Assembly: GCA_028703175.1 (NCBI GenBank)
Contig: JAQVNJ010000051.1
Coordinates: 1-37,355 of the forward strand
Source of the DNA: JAAYCB01 sp012744395
Lineage (GTDB): Bacteria > Planctomycetota > Planctomycetia > Pirellulales > Thermoguttaceae
DNA: 37,355 nt
Direction of reading: 5' to 3'
The position numbers and the translations under genes are program-made. This document shows, one piece after another, positions 8,221 to 15,331 of this stretch; positions within the stretch are counted from its first letter, which is position 1, and the number at the start of each line of letters is the position of its first letter. Below the pieces are notes generated by a model, which was not told the DNA's origin, did no database searches, and saw only the letters and a list, made by a program, of their open reading frames with translations.

Positions 8221-10007
8221 GTCTCTGCATCCTCGCGAACGCTGAACTCAAGCTTCCAGCGCCCGGGGATCGCCGTGCCCACGCACCAGAGTTCCAGCAT
8301 GCCCAGTTCCGTGACCCGGGAATGGAACCGGACGGGGACGCAGTCCTCCTCGGTCTCGACGCCCGCCGGCAATTCGGTCTCCATCGAATCGGTCTCCTCG
8401 ATCTCTTGCGCGTCCCATTCGTCGAGCAGGTCGCCGGGCCGATCCTGCCGCCGGGTGGAAGAGCTGAAGAAGCGGAATCGCGCCGACTCGCCCACCACCA
8501 GCCCGATCTCCTCGCCGGGCACGTCCGCCTCCGTCCCTTCCTCCATACCGATCGGCACGACGCACAGGGCCTTCATCGGCCGCGGCGCGCCGGGGATCGC
8601 CGGACCGGCGGTCTCGATCCCGACATAGTAGCTGCGGGCCGTGCCTCCGCGAATCCGCACCCCGCCCTTCTGCTTGACCCAACCGTAGTGGGCGGCTCCC
8701 CGGGCGACCGCGAAGTCCAGGTCTTGGATGCCGGCGAGCGTCTCGGGGCATGCGCCGCCGAACCACGACCCGACCACGTCCAGCAGCCGCGCTTGCAGGG
8801 CATCCGACTTGAAGACGCCGCCGTTGAACAGAATTCGCGTCGGTTGCACGGATTGTCCACCAGAACCGTGAGCCTGGAGAAACGCCGCCAGGTGCCGGGT
8901 GACGGCCGTGTCGGCTTCGAAGGGCAGCCCGATCTCGCGAAACCCGGACGCGCGGCGCCGGGCCGGCCGATCGGCGGGGGAACAATCGGGGAAAAACCCT
9001 TCGATCAACAGCTCCTGCACGGCCTGGCGGTTGACCTCCACCGAGATCGTTCCGCCGACCAGGCGGCTGCCGCGGCCGAGCACCGAGATGCTCTGGGTCT
9101 CCGGTCCGCCCGCAGACAGCAGCGCCTCCTTGGCGTTGCGGCACGAATGCCAGAGGGAGACGGATTGCCAGGGGTTGAGTTTCACTCCCTGCGCGGCGAA
9201 CTGCCCGGCGACGTGATGGGCCAAGGCGAGGTCCATGTTGTCGCCGCCGACGAGCAGGTGGTTGCCGACGGCCAGGCGCTGCAACGCGAGCTCTCCGTCC
9301 TCTTCCGAGACGCCGACCAGGGTCAGGTCCGTGGTGCCTCCGCCGACGTCGCAGACCAGCAGCTTGTCGCCTACCCCCAAGACCTTGCGCCAGCGCTCGC
9401 CGGTGGCCGCCAACCAGGCGTAGACCGCCGCCTGCGGCTCCTCGATGAGGACGAAGTCCGCCGGCAGCCCGGCGGCCAGGGCGGCTTCGCGCGTCAATTC
9501 GCGCGCGGATGCGTCGAACGACGCGGGCACCGTGAGCACGACCTGCTGCTCGGCCACCGGCGCGTCGGGAAAGGCCGCTTCCCATGCGGCCACGAGGTGT
9601 TCGAGATATCGCCGCGAGGCCATCACCGGCGAGACCTTGGGGACGTCGTCGGGGGCGTTCCACGGCAACACCGGCTGGTGCCGGTCGATCCGGCTGTGGC
9701 AGAGCCAGCTCTTCGCCGCCCCCACCGTGCGGTCCGGCACCTCCGCCGCCTGCCGCCGTGCGAACTGGCCGATGCAGAACGTCCGCCCATCGGCCCAGGC
9801 GAGATCGAGCGAGCCGGCGGCCGTCTCCTCGGCGCGGCCCAGATAGAGAAACGACGGCAGCGACTCGAGCGACTCGAGCGTGCCGAAATCGACCAATTGC
9901 GGGATCGGCAGCAGTTGGATCGCCAGCTGCTCCGCGTCGAGCGGCGCGTAGGCCACGACGCTGTTGGTCGTGCCCAGGTCCATCCCCAGAACGTATCGGG
10001 CGGTCAT
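8217..10007 (-). CDS. Hsp70 family protein (596 aa)
   Basis: This is a second Hsp70-like ATPase, paralogous to its downstream neighbour. It has phosphate motif 1 (GMDLGTTNSVV, residues 8-18), IEEPQAAVYAW (188-198), phosphate motif 2 (VCDVGGGTTDL, 218-228), FNGGVFKSDAL, and a beta-rich C-terminal part ending GRWKLEFSVREDAET. It stops at the point where the larger paralogue continues into a helical C-terminal region, so it is the short type. The ATG at 10007 has GGAG 6 bases upstream. The gene follows the DUF2760 gene by 12 bases and overlaps the next gene by 4 bases, so the three are one operon. The cytoplasmic chaperone role is inferred from the fold; clients are unknown. Confidence 0.9.
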   Translation of the reverse strand: MTARYVLGMDLGTTNSVVAYAPLDAEQLAIQLLPIPQLVDFGTLESLESLPSFLYLGRAEETAAGSLDLAWADGRTFCIGQFARRQAAEVPDRTVGAAKSWLCHSRIDRHQPVLPWNAPDDVPKVSPVMASRRYLEHLVAAWEAAFPDAPVAEQQVVLTVPASFDASARELTREAALAAGLPADFVLIEEPQAAVYAWLAATGERWRKVLGVGDKLLVCDVGGGTTDLTLVGVSEEDGELALQRLAVGNHLLVGGDNMDLALAHHVAGQFAAQGVKLNPWQSVSLWHSCRNAKEALLSAGGPETQSISVLGRGSRLVGGTISVEVNRQAVQELLIEGFFPDCSPADRPARRRASGFREIGLPFEADTAVTRHLAAFLQAHGSGGQSVQPTRILFNGGVFKSDALQARLLDVVGSWFGGACPETLAGIQDLDFAVARGAAHYGWVKQKGGVRIRGGTARSYYVGIETAGPAIPGAPRPMKALCVVPIGMEEGTEADVPGEEIGLVVGESARFRFFSSSTRRQDRPGDLLDEWDAQEIEETDSMETELPAGVETEEDCVPVRFHSRVTELGMLELWCVGTAIPGRWKLEFSVREDAET

Positions 10008-10019
10008 CTTCTGCTCCGG

Positions 10020-10538
10020 CTACGAGAGTTCCACTTCGGCCGGCGCGATCACGCTTGCGGCTTCGTCGCTGCCGGACCACTTCGGCACATCACATCTGGC
10101 GGCCTTCCAGCCGGGATGCATCAGGCGGCCGCGATAGGGCGGCTCGCCCGTCACGTTGCCCGTCAGGCGATACTTGCCCGAGTCGAATCCCGGCGGCACC
10201 TCGACGAGACTCTGCTCCTCGTCCCGGAGAACCGGCTCGAGGGCGAACATCCGCTCGATCACGGAGCGGCAGGCCCGCTGCACGTCGCGGGCCGCCGCGC
10301 CGATCCGCTCGTTGGGCAGACCGTCGAGCGATTCCATGATGAAATCGACAAACCGGGCTTCCCGCTGCAAGGCCGCCAGCAGAGTCACTGCCTCGCTGCG
10401 GGCGGGCGCGGCCGGCTGCGCAGCCGGCCGCGGCAGCCTGGCAGCCGCGGGCGCTTCCAGCCCCGCGGCGATCCGCTCGGCCGGCGGGCGATTGAACAAG
10501 ACGACGAAAAACACGCGAAACGCCAACAGGATACGCAC
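10020..10538 (-). CDS. DUF2760 family protein
   Basis: This 172-aa protein matches DUF2760, a family commonly encoded beside Hsp70-like genes. The start is the GTG at 10538 (VRILLAFRVFFVVLFNRPPAERI), which has AGAGG upstream; the frame can be extended upstream to 10769, but that part crosses palindromic repeats and is not protein-like. An N-terminal hydrophobic/aromatic segment (LAFRVFFVVLF) is followed by an Ala/Pro linker. The conserved body follows: LLAALQREARFVDFIMESL, IGAAARDVQRACRSVIERMF, LEPVLRDEE, then a beta-rich end, VPPGFDSGKYRLTGNVTGEPP and APAEVELS. It is the first gene of the Hsp70 operon. Its function is unknown; an accessory role to the Hsp70s is inferred only from synteny. 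Confidence 0.87.
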   Translation of the reverse strand: MRILLAFRVFFVVLFNRPPAERIAAGLEAPAAARLPRPAAQPAAPARSEAVTLLAALQREARFVDFIMESLDGLPNERIGAAARDVQRACRSVIERMFALEPVLRDEEQSLVEVPPGFDSGKYRLTGNVTGEPPYRGRLMHPGWKAARCDVPKWSGSDEAASVIAPAEVELS

Positions 10539-10600
10539 GGGATTGCCTCTTTCTTTGCAGCCAAGTTCTATACGCCGTCGAGCCGGCGCGGGATTCTCCC

Positions 10601-10672
10601 CCTGGTTCCCAAGTTGCGGCCTGGCAGCGCGTTGGTCAATCGGGGGAGGGTTCCCCAGCGTGCGCCTGGGAA
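10601..10672. repeat. Two imperfect TTCCCAAG/TTCCCCAG palindromic repeats
   Basis: One repeat reads TGGTTCCCAAGTTGCGGCC and the second is TTCCCCAG...CTGGGAA (10651-10672, one bulge). Both belong to the same broad type as the perfect GTTCCCAAGC palindromes at 13736, 23081 and 24272. They lie in the 284-base gap between the kinase stop and the DUF2760 start, upstream of the Hsp70 operon. Confidence 0.55.
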
Positions 10673-10822
10673 GGACCGGATCGCTGGAATCTGACAAGCA
10701 CGGGAAGCGGCGGCTGGGCGGCGCTCCGGTTCGCCCGCGGAGGCTCCCCAATCGGGGCTTGGGAGGCACACGCAGAGGGTCCGTCGTTGCGGCCCACGCA
10801 GTGAATTCCGTTCTACGGGGGG

Positions 10823-11935
10823 TTACGTCATGTCCTCCAATTCCTCCAGCCAGAGCCGCATTTCATGATCGTATTCGCTTGCCAGGTCGCCAATCACCAA
10901 TTGGCGGTGGAAGGCCGCGGCGCCATCCTGGAGCACGTCCGCGGCCTCGGCGCTGGGGAACCGCCGCATCGGGTCGGGCGCGATCAGTTGGCGGAGAAAG
11001 CTCATCAACAGTTCGCTCGAGATCACGGCCTCCGGCAGCAGGTAGGGGAGCCGCTGGGCGAGGAACCGTTTCGCCTCCAGCAACTCCCGGTAACCGGTCC
11101 GGCCGTCGAAGGGCGGCAGCCCGGCCAGCATCTCGACGAGCACGTAGCCCAGGCTCGCCAGGTCGGATCGGGCGCTGCACTCGCCTCCTTCGAGCACTTC
11201 CGGAGCGGCGTAGGCCGGGGTGCAGGTCCGCCGTGCGGGACGATCGTCGAGCGAAAACGCCGAGCCAATGTCGACGATCTTCGCGTTGCCCGTCCGCTTG
11301 AGCATGATATTCGAGGGCTTGATGTCGCCATGGACGATGTTGCGGCGATGGAGGGCGGCCAGCGCCGCCAGGCAATCGCGGATGATGGCGATTGCCACGC
11401 CCGGCTTGACGCGCGGCTGCGCCGGCCCGGCCGTGATGATCACCTCGTTGATGTGTTTCCAGCGGCGGACGCTGACGCGGGCCTGGAGCCACTCGAGCGT
11501 CTTCGGCTGGAGCAGATGGGCAAGGTCGTAGCCGTCGACCCATTCCATCTCCATCAGCCGGATGCAGCGGCGGTCGACCCAGTTGTGCACGTCGAGCAGA
11601 TTGTCTTGCTGAATCTCCGCCACGCGGGCGGCAATCGCGGCCATCCGCCCCATCACTTCATTGTAGGAACGTTCGTCTTCATAGCGTTCGGGCGAGAAGA
11701 CCTTGATCGCCACCGGCAACGTGAAGTTGTCGGTCCCCCGCCGCTCGCTGAGGTAGACCACGCCCTGCCCGCCAGAACCGAGCGGTTTCAGCAGCCGATA
11801 ATGCTCGGTCCAACTCAGGCGCTGGCCGTCGATGATCTCACGGTAGCGATGAAGCAGCTCTTCGGAGCAGGCGGTCGCCATCGAACCGCCCAATGTGCGG
11901 GTCGGACTCCCTTCAGTAAATGTCGTTGTCGTCAT
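10823..11935 (-). CDS. Hanks-type serine/threonine protein kinase, non-RD
   Basis: This 370-aa protein has the protein-kinase core: glycine loop GSGGQGVVYL (53-62), catalytic Lys78 in VAIKVF, catalytic loop HGDIKPSNIM (202-211, D204, N209), metal-binding DIG (222-224, in place of DFG), and an APE-like PAYAAPEVLEG. The residue before the catalytic Asp is Gly, so it is a non-RD kinase. I see no membrane segment or extracellular sensor; a short N-terminal tail precedes the kinase domain and a helical C-terminus (RQLIAPDPMRRFPSAEAADVLQ) ends it. The ATG at 11935 has GAGGAGGG 3-4 bases upstream and is preferred over a longer frame to 12085. It lies upstream of DUF2760 and the two Hsp70 genes on the same strand, which suggests, without proving, a regulatory link to them. 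Confidence 0.9.
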   Translation of the reverse strand: MTTTTFTEGSPTRTLGGSMATACSEELLHRYREIIDGQRLSWTEHYRLLKPLGSGGQGVVYLSERRGTDNFTLPVAIKVFSPERYEDERSYNEVMGRMAAIAARVAEIQQDNLLDVHNWVDRRCIRLMEMEWVDGYDLAHLLQPKTLEWLQARVSVRRWKHINEVIITAGPAQPRVKPGVAIAIIRDCLAALAALHRRNIVHGDIKPSNIMLKRTGNAKIVDIGSAFSLDDRPARRTCTPAYAAPEVLEGGECSARSDLASLGYVLVEMLAGLPPFDGRTGYRELLEAKRFLAQRLPYLLPEAVISSELLMSFLRQLIAPDPMRRFPSAEAADVLQDGAAAFHRQLVIGDLASEYDHEMRLWLEELEDMT

Positions 11936-12175
11936 TCGCCCTCCTCGGACGACGCCTCTCCATGCGAGCGTGCCTGTCCCGATCGCGGCGGGCCGCTGCT
12001 CCTTGCCCCCCAAATCGCGGCGGGTGGGAGTCTTCCGCGGGCGCTCCGCGTTGATCCCCTCTCGACCAGGGCAATTGTAAGCCACCGATCACGAACGAGG
12101 AAGAGCAGGACGATTCGCCAAGCCCGTTGCCGAACGGCTGATAAGGCCGCCGCTTTCAGCGGTCCATCCAGGTCC

Positions 12176-13228
12176 TCAGAGGGCTTCCGCGACGTCGGTC
12201 CAAAGCGGGTAGCCGGCGCCTCGAATCGGGAATCCGAGCCGCTTGTCGGTCAGGAAATTGACCAGCGGCTCTCCCGCTTGCCAGCGCCGCAGGTTCTCAC
12301 AGAAACACTTCGTCATGTTGTCGATCCGCCAGGCGCTCTGGCCGCCAACATGGGGGGTGAAGATCACATTCGGCAGGTCCCACAATTCGCTGCTCGGCGC
12401 AAGCGGCTCGGGGTCTGTCACATCCATCACGGCGCCGGCGATCAAGCCATTTTTAAGACATGCCACAAGGTCGGACGTGACCACGAGCGGGCCGCGCGCC
12501 ATGTTCGCCAGCACCGCGTGGCGCTTCATCCTGGCCAGCCTTGCCGCATCGAACAGCCCCCGGGTCATTGCGTTCAGCGGCAGCGCGAGGACCACGAAAT
12601 CCGCCTCCGGCAGCAGGTCGTCCAGACGCTCGGCCGGCCAGAGGGCCTCGACATCGTTGGGTTTGTTCATGGGGAACATGTCGGTGGCGAGGATCCGCAC
12701 CTTGAAGGGCCGAAGCACCTCGGCCAGCCGCCGCCCGACGCCGCCGAAACCGACGATGCCGATGGTCGAGCGCGTCAGGTCTCGGGTGGGGCGGCGGATG
12801 AACTCTCGGAGTTGCTTGGCGCGGAAAAACACCGGCAGACTCCGGCACCATGCGGTCAACAGGGCAATCGTGTGTTCGGCCACCTGGTCGGCCAAGACGC
12901 CCGATGCGCTGGTCACGGGAATCTCGGATTCGATAACCGACGGAACCAGGCAATGATCCATACCCGCGGCGGAGGACTGGATCCAGCGGAGCCGGCCGGC
13001 CGCGACGACCCCGTCCCAGTCAACCGGCACTTTCGCATGTCCGCAGAACACGTCCGCGGCAAAGAGCTCCTCCGGAATGCTCTCCTGCGTTGCCGCGACG
13101 ATTTCGGCGCCTGCCGGCGCGACGGCCCTGATTTGCCCAATATGCCGGCTTTCAACGGGATAGCAGAGAACAATTCGCATCCGGAGATCTTCGACCAGAG
13201 ACGGGGACGGATCGGGTAAACCCGTCAT
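12176..13228 (-). CDS. D-2-hydroxyacid dehydrogenase
   Basis: This 350-aa NAD(P)-dependent dehydrogenase belongs to the D-isomer-specific 2-hydroxyacid family, which interconverts 2-keto acids and D-2-hydroxy acids in the cytoplasm. The Rossmann motif is GFGGVGR (160-166). The catalytic triad is R245 in NMARGPLV, E274 in DVTDPEPL and H293 in FTPHVGGQSAW. The N-terminal catalytic part includes IQSSAAGMDH. Two starts are possible: ATG 13228 and ATG 13180 (MRIVLCYPVE). Neither has a good ribosome binding site; the second starts exactly at the conserved first beta strand and may be the true one. The substrate (glycerate, lactate, phosphoglycerate or other) cannot be assigned. It is on the same strand as the kinase but 240 bases away. 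Confidence 0.9.
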   Translation of the reverse strand: MTGLPDPSPSLVEDLRMRIVLCYPVESRHIGQIRAVAPAGAEIVAATQESIPEELFAADVFCGHAKVPVDWDGVVAAGRLRWIQSSAAGMDHCLVPSVIESEIPVTSASGVLADQVAEHTIALLTAWCRSLPVFFRAKQLREFIRRPTRDLTRSTIGIVGFGGVGRRLAEVLRPFKVRILATDMFPMNKPNDVEALWPAERLDDLLPEADFVVLALPLNAMTRGLFDAARLARMKRHAVLANMARGPLVVTSDLVACLKNGLIAGAVMDVTDPEPLAPSSELWDLPNVIFTPHVGGQSAWRIDNMTKCFCENLRRWQAGEPLVNFLTDKRLGFPIRGAGYPLWTDVAEAL

Positions 13229-13277
13229 TGTTCAACCATTTTCAGGCCAGGGCAAGGGGTTTCCCTCGTTCCGGGGA

Positions 13278-13310
13278 GGTGAAAACCGTGGCCGCCACCG
13301 GCCCGCGCCG
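13278..13310 (+). repeat. 33-nt dispersed repeat, copy 3
   Basis: This is GGTGAAAACC followed by GTGGCCGCCACCGGCCC, a diverged copy of the units at 4750 and 5256. It again lies just outside the left arm of a RAYT-relic element. No copy was seen to the right of this element. Confidence 0.65.
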
Positions 13311-13320
13311 TTTTTGCGGC

Positions 13321-13709
13321 CCGTCCCGAAGGGACACCCCTAAGCCAGCCCAGGGCGGAGCGCGGCGAGGGTCAGAAGCCGCCTCAAACCCCGCCAGCCC
13401 CAGCGGGGCGGCCCTAACAAAGAGGCCAAAAGCATGCCTGAATCGTTCGCCAAAATGCTTGTCCACAATGTCTACACCACCAAGCACCGCAAGCGGATAT
13501 CGTTCCAGGACGAGTTTCGGGCGCTCTGCCAAAGGCATCGGATCGCACTCGATGAACGTTACGCCTGGGATTGACCAGCGCGGTCATCCATTTCCTTAGG
13601 ACCGCCCCGTTGGGCTGGCCGCGTTTTGCGCGGCTCCTGACCCAGGGTTGCGCTTGGCTCGTTTCACTCGCCGCGCTCCACCCTGGGCTGACTTAGGGGT
13701 GCCCCTTCG
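13321..13709. mobile_element. Decayed RAYT/IS200-like element B bounded by inverted repeats
   Basis: The left arm (about 13327-13421) and right arm (13592-13709) are imperfect reverse complements. Both contain CTAAG(C/T)CAGCCCAGGG, GCGCGGCGAG and an inner block of the type GCCAGCCC(C)A(A/G)CGGGGCGG with CCTAA. The left arm lacks about 25 bases that the right arm and element A have (GTGAAACGAGCC and neighbours). The interior starts with the same AAAAGCATGCCTGAATCG as element A and encodes a 46-codon transposase relic. Confidence 0.75.
13434..13574 (+). pseudogene. RAYT (IS200-like) transposase with internal deletion, remnant B
   Basis: The 46-codon frame joins the two ends of a REP-associated tyrosine transposase. 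The start MPESFAKMLVHNVYTTKHRK matches the usual MPQSL...HLVFSTKHR opening, and ISFQDEFRALCQRHRI followed by ALDERYAWD matches the usual ending (FQDEF...LL.K..IE.DERYVWD). The central ~100 residues, with the HUH metal site and the catalytic Tyr, are missing, yet the junction is in frame and the natural stop is kept. It cannot be an active transposase. The ribosome binding site GAGG is retained 10 bases upstream of the ATG. Confidence 0.8.
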
Positions 13710-13735
13710 TTCCCTTCGTTCCCACCTCGTCCCAC

Positions 13736-13761
13736 GGTTCCCAAGCTGGAGCTTGGGAACC
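13736..13761. repeat. REP-like perfect palindrome
   Basis: The arms GGTTCCCAAGC and GCTTGGGAACC are exact complements with a 4-base TGGA loop. The same core occurs at 23081-23106 and 24272-24297. It lies 27 bases beyond the right arm of RAYT-relic element B. Confidence 0.85.
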
Positions 13762-13797
13762 AGGAGAGAAGACAACCACACTCTACGGAGCAATCCG

Positions 13798-13819
13798 CTC
13801 CCACTCCACAGTGGGAGCT
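13798..13819. repeat. Perfect 9-bp palindrome, REP-like
   Basis: The arms GCTCCCACT and AGTGGGAGC are exact complements with a CCAC loop. It resembles the GTTCCCAAGC units in size and layout, differing in the stem sequence, and sits 36 bases downstream of one of them. Confidence 0.65.
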
Positions 13820-13925
13820 TGCGTGTCCGAGATTGTTTTTAACAGAGATATCCAGCAAAAAATCGCTGAGAACCGCCAGCACATTCCCTGCCGGCCGGGC
13901 AGTGGCAAGCGGAGGCGTTCGCCGC

Positions 13926-13931
13926 TAGAAT
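13926..13931 (+). promoter_or_regulatory. Possible -10 box
   Basis: TAGAAT is close to the TATAAT consensus; the hexamer 17 bases upstream (TGGCAA) is a poor -35 box. It lies 12 bases before the first arm of the nested complementary segments described as a candidate RNA, and about 265 bases before the doxX-like gene, so it could drive either. Confidence 0.3.
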
Positions 13932-13937
13932 GGGGAG

Positions 13938-14117
13938 ATTGGGACGCTGAACGGCCACGTTCAACTGGGAGTGAACGACTCTCGGGCAGTCGGGGCGGGG
14001 CCGTGCGGTGACCCAGGAACAAGGCTTACCAGGCGAACACCCACCCCAGTGCGCGGTACGCGGCCTGCCCTTGCAGAGGTCAGCGTGCCGAACGATGGTC
14101 TCTTGGTTGTTCGGCAC
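13938..14117 (+). ncRNA. Candidate structured RNA or long leader (unidentified)
   Basis: Nested complementary segments could fold this region into one long rod: ACGCTGA (13944-13950) with TCAGCGT (14080-14086), and GGGCAG (13984-13989) with CTGCCC (14065-14070). The 5' side also has two mutually exclusive hairpins, GAACG-GCCA-CGTTC and GTTCA-N8-TGAAC. An inverted repeat, GTGCCGAAC (14085-14093) and GTTCGGCAC (14109-14117), follows but has no T-run. The layout resembles a 6S-like long hairpin in size, but I recognise no conserved RNA-family sequence. It may instead be the leader of the doxX-like gene. Confidence 0.28.
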
Positions 14118-14194
14118 ACCGGCCCGGGCACTGTCAAACGAAGCGCCGGGTCCGCCCCCGGTCCCACCTTGCGACCGCACACGGTTTTTCATCG

Positions 14195-15226
14195 ATGCCC
14201 ATCCTGCGCGAGAGGAGGTTTCCCCTGAACGACAAGAAGTATCAGATCGGTTTGTTGGCCGTAGTGCTTCTGGTGCTACTCCGGCTGACCATTGGGTGGC
14301 ACTTCTTCTACGAGGGAGTGTGGAAGATCATGAATGCCGATGAATTCTCGGCCACCCCGTTCCTGACGACGTCGAAGGGGCCCTTTGCCCCGCTGTTCTA
14401 CGCCATGGTTCCAGACCTGGACGGACGGCAGCGCCTGGCATTGGAGGCGACCAACGAGGCGGGCACCCGGGTGACCAGCCCTGTCTATCTCGAGGCATGG
14501 ACCAAGACGAAGGACGCCTTTCTCGGGAGAAACAACCTGGACGACGCCCAGAAGGCGGCGGTCGAGAGCAAGTTCAAGCAATACCAGGCATCGCTTGAAG
14601 AGTATCTGACCGCCAATGCCGAGGAGATCCACGGGCATTTCGCGGCCCTCGATCGCCTGGCCGCTAGAAAAGCCGCCGGAATGAACAATGCGGCCCACGA
14701 GAAGAAGCGCGTCTGGGACGAGCAGATGAAACTCCGCGGCGAGTCCGGTGGTTGGCTGGCCGAACTCGACGGCATGGGCAGCGAAATGTGTCTGGCCTTC
14801 TGGAACATCCTGGGCGACAAGCAGAAGGGTCGGGCTGAGGTGCCCTACGTAGTGACCGCGCCGGAAAAAATGCCGATCCCCTTGCCGTGGATCAAGAGCC
14901 GCACCGATTTTCTCGACAAGGCCGTGACCTACGCGTTGACGGCGATCGGATTGTGCATGATGCTCGGCCTCTGCAACCGTTTGGCCTGCCTCGGCGGCGG
15001 CGCTTTCCTGATCTCGGTCTTGATGACCCAGCCACCATGGCCGACGATCTACCCGCCAGCGCCCGAGGTGGTCGGCCACGCACTGGTGATCGACAAGAAT
15101 TTCGTCGAGATGGTCGCCTCGTTCGCGCTGGCGGCCCTGCCCGTCGGGCGTTGGGCCGGCCTCGACCACTTCCTCTATCACTGGTTCGGCCGCCGTTTTG
15201 AGTCGTATTTCTCGAAGGATGTCTGA
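14195..15226 (+). CDS. DoxX-like integral membrane protein
   Basis: This 343-aa membrane protein of the DoxX/DoxD-like superfamily opens with IGLLAVVLLVLLRLTIGWHFFYEGVWKI, the first helix of the family. A long soluble helical insert follows (about residues 60-235, Lys/Glu/Ala rich). Two or three further helices come next (AVTYALTAIGLCMMLGLCN, LGGGAFLISVLM, FVEMVASFALAALPVG), and the end is the family-like WAGLDHFLYHWFG. The frame has an ATG at 14195 with no ribosome binding site. A strong GAGGAGG at 14212-14218 points instead to the CTG at 14225 (LNDKKYQIG), 6 bases downstream, as a possible non-ATG start. In planctomycetes such proteins are often next to Gfo/Idh/MocA genes, as here; a redox-partner role is inferred only. 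Confidence 0.85.
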   Translation: MPILRERRFPLNDKKYQIGLLAVVLLVLLRLTIGWHFFYEGVWKIMNADEFSATPFLTTSKGPFAPLFYAMVPDLDGRQRLALEATNEAGTRVTSPVYLEAWTKTKDAFLGRNNLDDAQKAAVESKFKQYQASLEEYLTANAEEIHGHFAALDRLAARKAAGMNNAAHEKKRVWDEQMKLRGESGGWLAELDGMGSEMCLAFWNILGDKQKGRAEVPYVVTAPEKMPIPLPWIKSRTDFLDKAVTYALTAIGLCMMLGLCNRLACLGGGAFLISVLMTQPPWPTIYPPAPEVVGHALVIDKNFVEMVASFALAALPVGRWAGLDHFLYHWFGRRFESYFSKDV

Positions 15227-15331
15227 CCGGCCGGACGTCTGGCGATTGCGGACCGCGGCCGGCCGGGCCCGTTTCGCACGAATGCAACAGGATTCGATTC
15301 CGGCTCCAGAAACTGACGAAGGCAGAAGACA

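Larger units (their letters stand above)
13229..14194. other. Long non-coding stretch with transposon relic, palindromes and a candidate RNA
   Basis: These 966 bases hold, in order, a 33-nt dispersed repeat (13278), decayed RAYT element B (13321-13709), two perfect palindromes (13736-13761 and 13798-13819), a TAGAAT promoter-like hexamer (13926), a set of nested complementary segments that could form a structured RNA (13938-14086) and a 9-bp inverted repeat (14085-14117). Apart from the transposase relic, no frame looks like a protein. Confidence 0.7.

Noticed and set aside
5396..8251. A single 951-aa frame on the minus strand across the whole split Hsp70 gene
   Set aside because: Only its C-terminal part (5396-6682) is homologous to Hsp70. 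Between 6690 and 8251 the true Hsp70 sequence is in another frame, and this frame is Arg/Gly/Pro-rich shadow.
12150..12162. Small hairpin CCGCT-TTC-AGCGG after the dehydrogenase gene
   Set aside because: A 5-bp stem without a T-run on the transcribed strand is too weak to call a terminator.
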